Shown: positions 40,069 through 51,970, numbered from the stretch's first letter. The stretch is 64,000 nt of DNA from Brachypterus glaber (GCA_958510825.1 OY294051.1:27081265-27145264), one strand, 5' to 3'. Numbers and translations are program-made. The notes: generated from the sequence alone by a model not told the origin.

Positions 40069-41451
40069 CACGGTGGGCTTTAAGCTTACGGAGATAAAAA
40101 AATCGAACACCCCATAACTGACAACGGGATATTGTTTCTAATACTTTCAGAATTACATGTTCGTTGAGAACAAAATCGTAGGTGTAACCGTTTTTTATTC
40201 CATCAAAAATTAGTATATTGGTATATATGTGACCCAAAACAAAATTCAAATTAAAAAGTTTGGAGTTCTCACCCCTTAAATTTGTTTCTTGGGGTAAGAG
40301 TTTCATCCCTATTTTTTTTCAAATTTTCAAAAAATCTAGAGGTCGCTCACAGCCATTTTTCAAAAAATATGTTTGCTTAGCTTTTTTTATTTTTTTTAAG
40401 GCCCAAAGATTTTTTATTTAAATCTTTTTAACACCAAACGGTATAAAGGGATAGTAAATTGCTAACCTCAAAAAAAAATCTGAATTTTTCTTTCAAAATG
40501 GCGGTGCTGTGCCCTTTAAAGTTTGAAAATTCACTACATTGCTTGATTTTAGGTCTAATTACAGGCACAAAAAAATGTTTTTCATTGTCTTCAAACATTG
40601 TGCGTGTAGCCCAATATGTCCTAACATAAAAACAACTATATATTTTTTATCGGATATACAGGGTATCCAGAAAAAATAATATATACATTTTTTTAACATT
40701 TTTGAGAGATAAATTCGGTTTTTAGTGACAGGGTAGGACTCAAAATATTCTATATAACGTGTTATATAGAAGTTCCCTTATTTTGAGTCCTACCCTGTCA
40801 CTAAAAACCTAATTTATCTCTCAAAAATGTTAAATGAATGTATATATTTTTTTCTGGATACCCTGTATATCCGATAAAAAAAATATAGTTGTTTTTATGT
40901 GAGGACATATTGGGCTACACGCACAATGTTTGAAGACAATGAAAAACATTTTTTTGTGCCTGTAATTAGACCTAAAATCAAGCAATGTAGTGAATTTTCA
41001 AACTTTAAAGGGCACAGCACCACCATTTTGAAAGAAAAATTCAAATTTTTTTTAGGTTAGCAATTTATTATCCCTTTATACAGTTTCGTGTTAAAAAGAT
41101 TTAAATAAAAAATCCGTGGGCCTTAAAAAAAATAAAAAAAGCTAAGCAAACATATTTTTTGAAAAATGGCTGTGAGCGACCTCTAGATTTTTTGAAAATT
41201 TGAAAAAAAATAGGGATGAAACTCTTACCCCAATAAACAAATTTAAGGGGTGAGAACTCCAAACTTTTTAATTTGAAATTTTTTTTGGGTCACATATACT
41301 AATATACTAATTTTTGATGGAATAAAAAACGGCTACACCTACGATTTTGTTCTCAACGAAGATGTAATTCTGAAAGCATTAGAAACAATATCCCGTTGTC
41401 AGTTATGGGGTGTTCGATTTTTTCATCTCCGTAAGCTTAAAGCCCACCGTG
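40069..41451. mobile_element. 1.38-kb nearly perfect foldback element
   Basis: The two arms of about 690 bases mirror each other from CACGGTGGGCTTTAAGCTTA at the left end to its inverse at the right, with a centre near 40760 (GACAGGGTAGGACTC against GAGTCCTACCCTGTC). Arm identity is high, so either the element is young or gene conversion keeps the arms alike. ORFs inside are chance. Confidence 0.9.
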
Positions 41452-42289
41452 ACAGGTAAAATATATTTAAAAAAAAACTCTTATCGTAGGATTAACGCAT
41501 TAAAAGGTAAAGTTTCACGTTTTGAGGATCTGGATGAAGAAATGGGCCATTTCAAATCGCACGAGTCGTGCCGAAAGACGCAAACACGAAGTAAATATTA
41601 GAATAGAAAAAAACTCTATAAAGTTAAAACATTACAGGACTCCTACTAAAAAAATAGTAGTTATTCCATGAATTAGGGATTTTTGTATGAAATTTGAGAA
41701 CAAAGCCTGGTTTAGAAGTTTAATACAATATTTGTATCTGTAAGGCTGGTTTTCTCTATGTGCAGCTAAATTTAACTGGCACATAACTACCATGGCAACT
41801 CCAATGAATATTCAGAATTTACTCTTAACTGAGACTTTAAACAATAGATACATTTTAACTACACAGTTATAAACCCAGATAAAGTACCCAAACAGCACAG
41901 ATACATGAGTTGTCCCAAATGACGATTTGTCATTGATGGAATCATATAAGAATAGGCATATCCATATTTTTCTAAATACGTCAATAAGTCTTAACATAAT
42001 ATGTTACAAAATCAGACGTTTCAAGGACATATTCCTATATTATTATTAAAGGTAAAGTTCGTCTGGTAGTGGTACCAAAACAGTTTATGAAAAACTGAGC
42101 CAGGGACGGCCACAGTATTTTTGTATGCTCTATTTATGGACTATTTAGCTTTTAAACAGTAAAGGGTGCAGGGTGTAGCCAGACTTTTTTGCAATTTTGG
42201 TAAGCAAGTTTAGGGCCGCACTCAATTTTGATTAGAATTTTCAAGGTCACGCACTTTCACGTCGAAATTTGAAAAACAATTTATTAAAA
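41452..42289. other. Noncoding spacer
   Basis: No supported gene. A plus-strand ORF ending at 41601 overlaps the foldback end and has no recognisable domain. Confidence 0.4.
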
Positions 42290-43600
42290 AAAAACTTCTA
42301 ATAGACAGAGGAAATGAGAAAATCCTAAATTTTGGCATTTCCCAGACACATCAGAACTTGCAAACATATAAATAATTTTAAAAAATATATTAATTAAAAT
42401 TGTAATTACAATATTAAGATCACATTCACGGAAAGAAATTAGTGGGCTCTGCGCTATACATTATAAGATATTTGGTAACAGTGGCAAATTATAGTGATTT
42501 AAGCTATAGATTATAAGGGACACAATAACTAATAATGTTAAAAATAAATTGGAAACGATTATATATATTACAGACACGATTATATTTATTACAGGCACTA
42601 TTATAAATTTACAGAAATTTTATTATATTATAAAAATTATTAGCACGGACAATAATTAAATCTATTTAAGCTATAAATGCCATACTATTTGTTATATTTT
42701 ATTATTCACTAAACAATTAAAGTATTTCATATAAATTTTTACACTGACTGCCATAATTGTAAGAGAAAGCCTTGTATTTATATAATAAGCGATTATAATT
42801 TGCTTGGTATGTGTGTTATAGCGCTCCTAGCTATAATTTTTTTTTCCGTGTTATTGCTTAACAAGTTTAGCAAAGCAGGCAATTTTTTTTACAGTCCATA
42901 GTTTTACAGGATAAGCAATTTCCAAGAATTCAAAAAGCAAACTATTTTATAAAATTTCAAGTAAGTAGAGAAAACCTCTTAAATTATAACTTATATTGTT
43001 TAGCGCCGCAGGCAAAAATTTTAAGAAATCTTAATTTTTTTACATTTCCCACACACCTCAGAATTTAAAATGTAAATAATCTTATAAATCTATCAATTAA
43101 AATTGTAATATCACATAATTGGTAAAAGTTTAGCGCAGTAGGCGAAAATTTTTACAGTATACAGTTTTCAGGACAAACAATTTCTAAGAATTCGAAAAGC
43201 AAATTATTTTTATAACTTTTCAAATAAGTAGGTGAAACCTCTTAAAACACAACATATTATGAATAGCGCCGCAGGCGAAAATTTTTAGAAATCTTAAGTT
43301 TTTGCATTTCCCAGACACCTCAAGATATTACAAAATCTATTAATTAAAATTGTGATATCACATTATTGCTTATCAGGAAAATTTTAAGATTTTATAGTTT
43401 TTCCGGATAAGCAAATTATTTTATAAAACTTCAAATGGGTAGGTAAAAACCTCTTTAAATACAACTGATCGTGTTTAACACCGCAGGCAAAAATCTTTAG
43501 AAAAATTGATGCTTCACAGTTTGATGGATCATATTATTTTATAAAATCTATTAACAAAAATCGAGATATTAGCGCCGCAGGCGTATTTTTTGAAAAGCAC
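42290..43600. repeat. Diverged direct repeats with GCGCCGCAGGCG words
   Basis: Phrases such as GCGCCGCAGGCGAAAATTTT, TTGCATTTCCCAGACACCTC and ATTAATTAAAATTGTGATAT recur at intervals of very roughly 200-260 bases (about 43003, 43132, 43265, 43480 and 43570; an older copy near 42320). The GCGCCGCAGGC word recurs, inverted, near 46150, 46290 and 54965. About 42420-42870 is an unrelated AT-rich insertion. Confidence 0.7.
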
Positions 43601-43690
43601 AAGCAAAATAGTTAAAAAGTCATGTTAAAAACATTAAATTTCAGGACTTGGGGGGTGCTACAGGTGCCAGATCATACAATATACACAGTA

Positions 43691-46037
43691 CAGTGGTTCC
43701 AGAAAAAAAGTGACAAAATTCCGTTTTTTGCCTAGGGTCATATTTTGCACCGCTGATTACGTAAAAAATAGTGAAAAATCTGAAAAAAAAATAGTTCAAA
43801 ATTTTTGATGTCGCTTTAGCTGAAATTTGGTATAAAGGCTTCCTTTGGTAATAATAATGCGGACCAATACCAAAATACGGAAAATTCACAATGGCGGATA
43901 AAATATGGCCGATTTTTTTTTTTTTTTAATTTTGCCAAAATTAACGAAAAAATGGCACAAAACAAACAAAATTGACAGATCCCTCCCATTCTGTTATCGG
44001 TTATTGTCCTTATATGTACTAGTAATTACAATAAAAAAATTACGATTTTCTACTGGCCCGTTTTTTCTTTTGTTTATTTAATTTTGGAAAAAGAATATAT
44101 TAAAAATTTGGCAAAATGTGAATAAATTTTTTATTCTATTAATATATTAAACAAAATTAGCCTTAAATAATTACAGATTTACGAAGAAAAATTGTTTAGT
44201 CTCAACATATATTTTTTTTATATTTGAGAAAGAAAAATCGTAATATACATCTAAATTGGCCCCAGAAAAAAAGTGACAACATTCTGGTTTTTTGCATAGG
44301 GCCATATTTTGCACTGCTGATTACGAAAATAATAGTGAAAAATCTGAAAAAAAAATTGACACATTAGGGTGGTTCGAAATTTTTGAAAAATTTATTTAGC
44401 TAAAACTGGGTATAAAGGCTTCTTTTGGTATTAATAATGCGTACCAATACCCAAAAACTCAAAATTAAAAATGTCGCAATATGGCCGATTTATTTTTTTT
44501 AATTTTGCCAAAATCAAAGAAAATATGGCACAACACAAAAAAATGTGACAGATCCGGCTCATTTTGTTATGGGTTATTTTCCTTATATGTACTAATAATT
44601 ACTGTAAAAAAATTATGATTTTATAATGGCCCGTTTTTTTTTTAAATTAATTTTGAAAACAAAAATATTAAAAATTTGACAAAATATGAATAATTTTTTT
44701 ATCATTTATATATTAAACAAAATTACCCTAAAACAAGATAAATAATAAAAAGGTAGTTTTGTTTAATATATGAATAGAATAGAAAAGTTACTCATATTTT
44801 AGCAAATTTTTAATATTTTTTTTTTCAAAATTAAATAAAAAAAAAAAACGGGCCAGCATAAAATCGTGAAATTTTTACAGTAGTTACTATAAGAAAAATA
44901 AACCATAACAGATTGGGCGGGAGCTGTCATTTTATTTTGTTTTGTGTCATATTTTGCCAAAATTAAAAAAATAAATCGGCCATATTGATTCCGCCATTTT
45001 GAATTTTGAGTTTTTGGTAATTGGTTCACATTAATATTGCTAAAAGAAGCCTTTATATCAAATTTTTGCTAAATCGGAAAATTTTCAAAAATTTTGAACC
45101 ACCCTAATGTCGCAATTCTTTTTTTCAGATTTTCACTATTTTTTTCGTAATCAGCGGTGCAAGATAAAACTTTATGCAAAAAATAAACAGGTATTTTTGT
45201 CACTTTTTTTTGGGGCCAATTTAGATGTTTTTTAATACGATTTTTCTTTCTTAAATATTAAAAAAAAAAATATATATATATACTTATGTTAGGACTAAAC
45301 AATTTTTCTTCGTAAATCTGTAATTATTTTAGGGTAATCTTGTATGAAGCTGAAGTTTGCAACGTTTTTTTGCATTGAAAAATCAAACAGTATATTAAAG
45401 TACTTATTCCATAACACATTTTCAGCGCACTAGTACTTCGCCGCAAGTGGCTTGTTTTCTAAACTTGTACTCGTGCGCTAAAAACGTATGTTATGAAACT
45501 AGTACTTTAATATACTATTTGAATTTTCGTTGCAAAAAAAATGTTGCAAACTTCAGCTTCATAATTTTGTTTAATGTATTAATAGAATAAAAAAATTATT
45601 CACATTTTGCCAAATTTTTAATATATTCTTTTTCAAAATTAAATTAAAAAAAAAAACAGGCCAGTAGAAAATCATGAAATTTTTACAGTAATTACTAGTA
45701 CATATAAGGAAAATAACCCATAAAACAATGGGCTGGATCTGCCATTTTGTTTTGTGCATTATTTTCGTTTATTTTGGCAAAATTTAAAAAATAATCGGCC
45801 ATATTGACATCGCCATTTTTAATTTTGAGTTTTTGGGTATTGGTTCACATTAATATTACTAAAAGAAGCCTTTATACCAAATTTCAGCTAAATCGGACAT
45901 TTTTGAAAAACTTTGAACCACCCTAATGTTGCAATTTTTTTTCAGATTTTTTACTATTTTTTTCGTTATCAGCGGTACAAAATATGGCCCTATGCAAAAA
46001 AAACAGAATTTTGTCACTTTTTTTCCTGGGACCACTG
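43691..46037. mobile_element. 2.35-kb foldback element, Tc1/mariner-like ends
   Basis: CAGTGGTTCCAGAAAAAAAG at the left is mirrored at the right (CCTGGGACCACTG). CAGTGG ends and a TA before the left end suit Tc1/mariner, though the base pair after the right end is TG. Each side holds two direct sub-copies of the unit (starts near 43691 and 44261; inverse ends near 45228 and 46037). It is interrupted by the family E MITE at 45344. A fragment of the same family is at about 57370-57600. Confidence 0.8.
45344..45562. mobile_element. Family E MITE, 219 bp, nested
   Basis: Ends ATGAAGCTGAAGTTTGCAAC and its inverse. Flanks AATCTTGT (45336-45343) and AATTTTGT (45563-45570) form an 8-bp duplication with one change. 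The uninterrupted target can be read in the other sub-copies of the host element near 44710. Confidence 0.85.
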
Positions 46038-46880
46038 TGCAGCGCCAAATATGATGTGTTAAATTTTAAGAATACTTATAAAAGAATTTTCGCTTTTAAT
46101 TCTGTGTTTGGACAATGCGAGATCATGAAAATTCTAAAAAAAAATCGCACGCCTGCGGCGCTGAACTTAATTGACAATGATTTGATATCAAAATATTAAT
46201 TAATACATTTTATGAAACAATTTGCATATAAAATTCGGAATTATCTAGGAAAAGAAAAATCTTAATATTTCTAAAAATTTTCGCATGCGGCGCTTAAATA
46301 TGATTCTTTGCATTTTTAGGGTTTTCTGACTGACAATATGCTACTGAGTGCCTAGGCTTATGTCAAAAATGTATATAACATTTTAAAAAATGGTGATGGC
46401 ACTCAATCTGGTTCCGGTGTTACTTGGGGCTCCTATCAAATGTCCACAAGCCAACCTTAATGATGGACAGACAGATGGAGGGCTAGATGGAAGAAGGTTT
46501 CTGCATGCATAGAAACTCTCAAAACAAGGGGACATTCATTATGTCATGTGACATACTTTAATTTTAACGTGACGCGACACAGTTAAATTTTTTTATATAC
46601 ATATAAAAAATATGTATCTTAGATATTTTTTTACATTTAGAATAAAACTTTGCTTAAAGTAGTGCATAAAATTAATTTGAATAAATATCAAGCTTATCCT
46701 AGGATGAGAGATAATAAAAAATTATATTGGCACTCAACCCCCCCCATCACAAAGCGTCACAAACTTTCGCAGCCCCCATAGGCATGCATGCCTATGAAGT
46801 ACCCAAAACCCAAACCAGATCTAGGGTGTAATCTACATGAAATCTGTTATGTATTATACCTATAATAGGTCCCTGGTGAA
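46038..46880. other. Repeat debris
   Basis: Inverted copies of the GCGCCGCAGGC-type repeat near 46150 and 46290, then unassigned sequence. No gene supported. Confidence 0.5.
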
Positions 46881-47240
46881 AAACAACATTATAACAACTT
46901 GACCAATAAAAGAATGTGGTTTGAATGTTAGATGCCTAATGTTATCGTCAAACATTAGAATAAAGTTTGTCTAATGTTAGGAGTTTTAGCAAATATTAGA
47001 TAAACATTATTTTATGAAGCTGAAGTTTGCAACGTTTTTTTGCATCGAAAATTCAAATTAAAGCACTTATTCCATAACACGTTTATAGCGCACTAGAACT
47101 TTAGAAAACTCGCCGCAAGCGGCTTATTTTCTAAACTTGTACTCGTGCGCTAAAAACGTATGTTATGAAACTAGTACTTTAATATATTTGAATTTTTGAT
47201 GCAAAAAAAACGGTGCAAACTTCAGCTTCAGGAATGTTAG
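46881..47240. repeat. TAATGTTAG-rich repeat interrupted by a family E MITE
   Basis: Repeated AACATTAG / CTAATGTTAG words resemble the TAACGTTA-rich element at 5096-5318. The family E element sits inside. Confidence 0.5.
47014..47230. mobile_element. Family E MITE, copy 2
   Basis: Same ends (ATGAAGCTGAAGTTTGCAAC) and same family D-like interior as 45344. No matching 8-bp flanks, so the target site has diverged or been rearranged. Confidence 0.8.
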
Positions 47241-47310
47241 GGTAGGTGGGTAGTTTGAGCAGGAACCACTTTGAGTAGTGTGTAAACTACTGCTAACAAA
47301 CCTGCTTATC

Positions 47311-47472
47311 CAGTGCTCTAGAAATGTTCAAGTATTATATAATGCTCCTAGGGGGGTGGGGTTTATTTTGGAGTGTTACATCCATGTTAATAGTATAGAA
47401 AAATAGGTTTACATTGGGTGGGTGGGAGTCAAAAATGATTTAAATTTGCGTTACGTAATACTTGAATAGTCC
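47311..47472. mobile_element. MITE with TTACGTAA-type ends
   Basis: GTTCAAGTATTATATAATGC is mirrored by GCGTTACGTAATACTTGAA. The G-rich CCTAGGGGGGTGGGG follows the left end. A truncated copy with the same left end closes the window at 63929. Confidence 0.75.
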
Positions 47473-47579
47473 CAAGTTATTTCATATTTTTATAATTAAC
47501 ATAACATTAACAGGTATAAGAATAAAAAGGTATAGATAGGTATGTATTCAGTGTCAGACTGGGCAGCTCGAGGCTAGCT

Positions 47580-47900
47580 AGCCTATAGTGAGATTTGTAA
47601 CCTAGGGGAGGGGGGAGGCCCAAGTATAACATCATTCTTTGTTTCCATCCCAAAAATTTTGATGACTAAAAAAAAGCTCATCACCCCCAAAAATTTCGAT
47701 ATGACTAAAGACTAAAATCTTTTTTTTTTCCCTCCCAAAAAAAAAGCCCATCAGCTACATTTCGAGGACTAAAAAAAGGTCATCAGCACAAAAAAAAAAC
47801 TAAACATCACCTGGCGGGGGGCATCCAACATCCAAAGTATGAGGGGCCCCCCAAAAAGTGGGGGGCCCCATGAGATTTTTCCCACTATCTCACCTGTCCA
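47580..47900. repeat. Low-complexity block
   Basis: Alternating G/C runs and A runs with TTTTGATGACTAAAAAAA-like phrases, related to blocks near 10.1-10.7, 26.3 and 50.3 kb. Confidence 0.6.
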
Positions 47901-48021
47901 GTCTGACATGGTATGAATCTAATCATAATTTGATGTGGCAGCCATGTACATAGCTTGTGCATAGCTTCCAAACATCCAAGTGACTTATTTGAAATCAGCA
48001 TAAGGGGCTATCGATAGCCCC

Positions 48022-48085
48022 TAGATCTACTATCACTGTCTATAGACTTATCTATAGATCTACTATCACTGTCTATAGACTTATA
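48022..48085. repeat. Direct duplication of about 32 bp
   Basis: TAGATCTACTATCACTGTCT followed by ATAGACTTAT occurs twice in tandem. A foldback of about 120 bp around 48100-48220 follows. Confidence 0.8.
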
Positions 48086-48420
48086 AGTGCTACTTGCACC
48101 AATGATGTTTTAACTTTATAAAGTTTATAAACTTGAATTAAATTGAGTCATGATTGGATGCATCCAATCAGAATGCATCATTTTAAACTCTCAACTGAGT
48201 TTAAGAGTTGGTGCAAGTACCTACTCCTCCTCGAGCACGCCGATGGCGTTGTAGGCTCCAACTTGAAGCCGACCCCCTATAATTTATAAACGGGTGACGT
48301 ATTTTATGGACAGCCCCTAATGATTAAATTAACTTTTGTAACACAAATACCTGAAACTTTGTAATATATAATTCCTACAACCACTAGAGTGGATGAATGT
48401 GTTAATATTACAAAACTTAC

Positions 48421-48534
48421 GTGATCACGCCTTCAACTGTTTTATCGGCAAGAGCATTTCGTAAAACCTGTATGTTATATATGTAATATTTAATGAAATA
48501 TTCTTACAAAAGAGGCAAATAAACTTACCAGCAT
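48421..48534 (-). CDS. Possible first two coding exons of an unidentified gene
   Basis: On the minus strand ATG CTG (48534-48529) is followed by a GTAAGT donor. A segment at 48467-48421 has acceptor ATACAG and another GTAAGT donor. Joined, they read MLVLRNALADKTVEGVI with no stop. Sequence upstream (48540-48680) is richer in G/C, as expected for a promoter and 5' UTR. Later exons were not found in the repeat-rich sequence below 48.4 kb, and I do not recognise the protein. Confidence 0.35.
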
Positions 48535-48679
48535 ATAATATAAACGAGTTTCTTAACACAAACTACAAGATACAACGTACTTCGTAACGCGGGAATAACA
48601 GACTCGTTGACATAACCAGTGTAGGCAACATAAATACCGCGGGAATTTCCTATAGTGGAGATGTTGTCAGATTTTTCAA

Positions 48680-49663
48680 CGCGCCAGCAGTAGTTCAAAT
48701 GTATAATTTATAAAAAAAAACTGTTACTATTTTATTCTAAATATAGATCTCTTTATAAATAAATTATAAGTTTGAAACTATTATAGAAATTCAAAATTTA
48801 ACTTAAGAGTTATTTAAATAGTAGATGGACAAAAAACGTTAAAATAATTCTATAGAAGCTTAAGGGCCACTCGCACAAACTCTTAAGCTGGGATTATCTC
48901 GACTAAACCGAGTTTAAGTTAAAAATACTGTGTTCTGATTGTTGACTGTCAATTTAAACCAAGTTTAAGGTTAAAACATGTTGGTGCAAGTGTCCTAAGC
49001 CAATCAGACAAGCAGTCTGCAGACATGGACCATGCAGACTTCTAGGCTAGTCCAATGAAGTAGGTACTTCATTAAGCTAGTCTTTAAATTAAACCCTTAA
49101 ACACTATAGTGTTTAATTCTAGTCCAAACAAAACCATTTTTTATAAAAGCGCTTTTTTATTTTAGGGGTGTTCTGCGCTTTTTATGTAAAAAACATGTAT
49201 ATTTCAGTAATTTTAGAATTCTAAAATATAAAGTAAAGAATGCAATTTTTATATCCATTTCATTGTAAAAAGGCCCGTTTTATATAAAAAGTTCACTTTT
49301 TACATAAAATATAATAATTATCGTATTTCAATTTCTCATAGAAACATTTTTTTGGGGGAAAGTTGATGACGCTAGATAGGTAATTTATAAAATACAAGTG
49401 TCCAAATATTGTTGGACAAGTGTACAAGGATTTTAAGTTTACCCTTTAGAAATAACTCATGTGTGATTGCATATGCACATAGTTATATAACTATGTCCCA
49501 ATATTAAAAAAGCTATGGCATTGTATTAAAATACATAAAAGAAATGTACAAATTTTCTTAAAATAACAAATAATTCTATCTATTTGCTTTTATTATTAAT
49601 AAACAGAGACATTAAATTATAATATAATATACAATTATCTTCACTAATCTTAAATAATTTTAC
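48680..49663. other. Intergenic spacer with a foldback
   Basis: GGGCCACTCGCACAAACTCT near 48863 is partly mirrored by GGTGCAAGTGTCC near 48982, matching the foldback near 48100-48230. The rest is unassigned AT-rich DNA; the last part is the probable 3' UTR of COX6A. Confidence 0.5.
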
Positions 49664-51006
49664 CTAGTGTTCATAACCATCAGGCAAGGCATTGGTATGT
49701 GGGTTGTGGAACAATGATTTGTTTCCATCTCCCCATGGGAACCTCTTTGTACGTACTCTCAGGTAATCATACTTGACAAATGGAGCTTGTTCATGAGGAT
49801 GGTTAACATGAGCCAAATAACAGTTGACAGCACACAAGATAATTGATGGAAATGCAACAAAGAAAGTCATCTGTTTCCAGAGTTTGTATCCTCCTGAAAA
49901 AAAAAAAGTATATAATATACTGTATATTAAAGTGCTAGTTTGATAACACCCGTTTTTAGCGCACGAGTACAAGTTTAGAAAATTATCTGCTAGACTTATT
50001 ATCAGTGCTGCCAAACTATGGAGATTTCTACAAATTGCGGAGATTTTAAAGCTTGGTGGAGATTTTGTGGAGATTTAAGAATTGTGGAGATTTTGCGGAG
50101 ATTCCAGGTATATAGTGAAAGTAAAAAATAAATTGCATAATATAAGTAAAAAGTAATTTGTAATGAAGTTTTATATGAATTTCCTCATCAATCTACATGA
50201 AATTTCATCAATCTACACGAGATTTCATGCCGTTTTAAAATTTCCACATGAAAAAAGGAAAAAGCTTTTTAGATTTTAGAGGTGACAACCTGTTTTTTAG
50301 TCATCAAAATTTTTGCAGGGGTAAAGCATTTTAGAATTTTGAGGTGAAGGGACTTTTTTTAGCCATCAAAATGTTGGAGGGTAAACCTGTACTGTTTTCA
50401 TGGACACAAAGAATGTATACGTTTTTCTGCTTTTAATTCATTTATAATAGCACAGAATCGGAGATTTTGCCGATATCTTCTGGAGATTTTGAACAAAAAT
50501 TTCGGAGATTTTAACCTTTTTGGTTTGGCAGCACTGCTTTTTATGGCAGTCTCAAATGTCGTGTAGCCAACAGCTCCTTGATGGATAAAGAAAATCAAGT
50601 TTTTTTTGGTATTTTTCATTTCGAATTTTCAGTGCACTCTGGCCACATCCCTCACCACACTTTAATAAGTGGGCAAATTATAAAAATGCCACTGTGAGCA
50701 AATGTCTAAGTTCGGGCTGCCCATGCAGTAGCCATTTGTCACAATGTTATATAATAACCAAATTAACCTTAGTTTTGGAAAAATAACTTCACTGTCCAAA
50801 CGATTTTATTAAGATTGACTAATCTGAAGTAAATATCCAGAAATTACTCCATTTAATTACGTAACATAACCTAACATTTACTATTTTTTTAAATTACCTT
50901 CATGTTGTCCAGAAACGGCTGATGGTCCTTCTACTTGAACACGAGCATAATTTTTAGCAGATGTGGATAAAAACCTGCGAATAGAGCTGTTAATAACGGC
51001 AGACAT
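49664..51006 (-). CDS. COX6A: Cytochrome c oxidase subunit 6A, mitochondrial (112 aa, two exons)
   Basis: Exons 51006-50898 and 49893-49664, joined in phase 1 by donor AAG/GTAATT and acceptor TTTTCAG. The protein has an N-terminal basic, Ser-rich mitochondrial presequence (SSIRRFLSTSAKNYARVQ), then GGYKLWKQMTFFVAFPSIIL, the single membrane helix of about 20 residues, and the diagnostic C-terminus LRVRTKRFPWGDGNKSLFHN to the end DGYEH. COX6A is a small nuclear-encoded subunit of respiratory complex IV in the inner mitochondrial membrane, where it helps dimer stability and regulation. Length and motifs are normal. The 1-kb intron contains a hAT-like MITE and a truncated family D element. A short uORF-free leader precedes the ATG. 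Confidence 0.97.
49917..49990. repeat. Truncated family D MITE beside the COX6A exon 2 acceptor
   Basis: TATATTAAAGTGCTAGTTTG through GCACGAGTACAAG matches one arm of the family D palindrome. It ends about 24 bases upstream of the splice acceptor. Confidence 0.7.
50003..50536. mobile_element. hAT-like MITE in the COX6A intron
   Basis: CAGTGCTGCCAAAC is mirrored exactly at 50523-50536. The 8-bp flanks CTTATTAT and CTTTTTAT differ at one position, fitting the 8-bp duplication and CAGTG-type ends of hAT transposons. The interior begins and ends with short GGAGATTTT repeats. No transposase. Confidence 0.8.
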
Positions 51007-51214
51007 TTTCACCAATCTATTTTACAAGTGACAACTTTTCTGTAATGCGCTTGCGCAAAATTTTACAGCTGTCAAAAATTAAAGATGGGAGTTTTTAACT
51101 GATGTTTTTTGGGTTGCCTACCCTCAGTTACTATCGTGAAATTTAGTCTTTAACAGGGGGGGCCAGCCTTAAGTAGGTGACCTTGCAACACAGCTAAAAA
51201 TGGCCGCCATAGCA

Positions 51215-51262
51215 TCGCAATTTACGTGCTAGATGTCGCTAGCGTTAATTTTTGTAATTTTT
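51215..51262. repeat. Short dispersed repeat, CTAGATGTCGCTAG type
   Basis: GCAATTTACGTGCTAGATG followed by GCGCTAG-like sequence here recurs at about 52681-52727 (GCAATTTACGTGCTAGATGG). Confidence 0.6.
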
Positions 51263-51554
51263 AACAGATAGGTTTCTTTTATTTTTTCATGTAAAGCTTT
51301 ACATTTATCCTGATAGATGGAATCGTATTAAAAATAATAATAAATTAAAAAATAGTAAATATTTTAAGATAATATTATTAAGAATGATTCTATATTGCAT
51401 ATTGACCATATTTAAAACAAAATCCCATTGAAAGTATTAGACTTACTTTGTTGTAAAAAAATATATATATAAAGCGGGGGTTTCCGTGTTTCTAACCTCA
51501 AAAAATCTAAATCTTGGATTGGTGTGCGACGAAAAATTTTAATAACTTTGGAAA

Positions 51555-51970
51555 AGGTAATTATTTGAATAAATATACGTACACAACAATTAAAACTAAA
51601 TAATAATTATGCTTTCATGTGTTTTTAGCGTTTTTGAAACCAATCAGTGGCGATTAACCAATTGGTTACACTTTTGAAGAGGGTCGAATGTTTCTTTCCG
51701 TGAAGCTTTTAAAAGTAAGTAATATACATACGTAATAAATAAAACTAAATATTAATGATCCATTCATGTGTTTTTAGTGTTTTTGAAACCAATCAGTGGC
51801 TATTAACCAACGAGCCACACTCTTAAGGAGGGTCGAAAGTTTATGTCAGCAAAGCTTTTAAAAGTGATTAATTGATATACAAAACAATTAAATAAAATAT
51901 TAATTATGCTTTCATGCGTTTTTAGTGTTTTTGGAAACAGTCAGTGGCGATTATTCAAATAGTATTACGA
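51555..51970. repeat. 149-bp tandem repeat, nearly three units
   Basis: GAAACCAATCAGTGGC (with small changes) recurs at 51636, 51785 and 51934, exactly 149 bases apart. Units also share GCTTTCATGTGTTTTTAG and GGAGGGTCGAA. Confidence 0.85.

Noticed and set aside
39959..40306. Minus-strand 115-codon ORF
   Set aside because: It lies in a palindromic mobile element and its arm recurs in inverse without the frame being kept.
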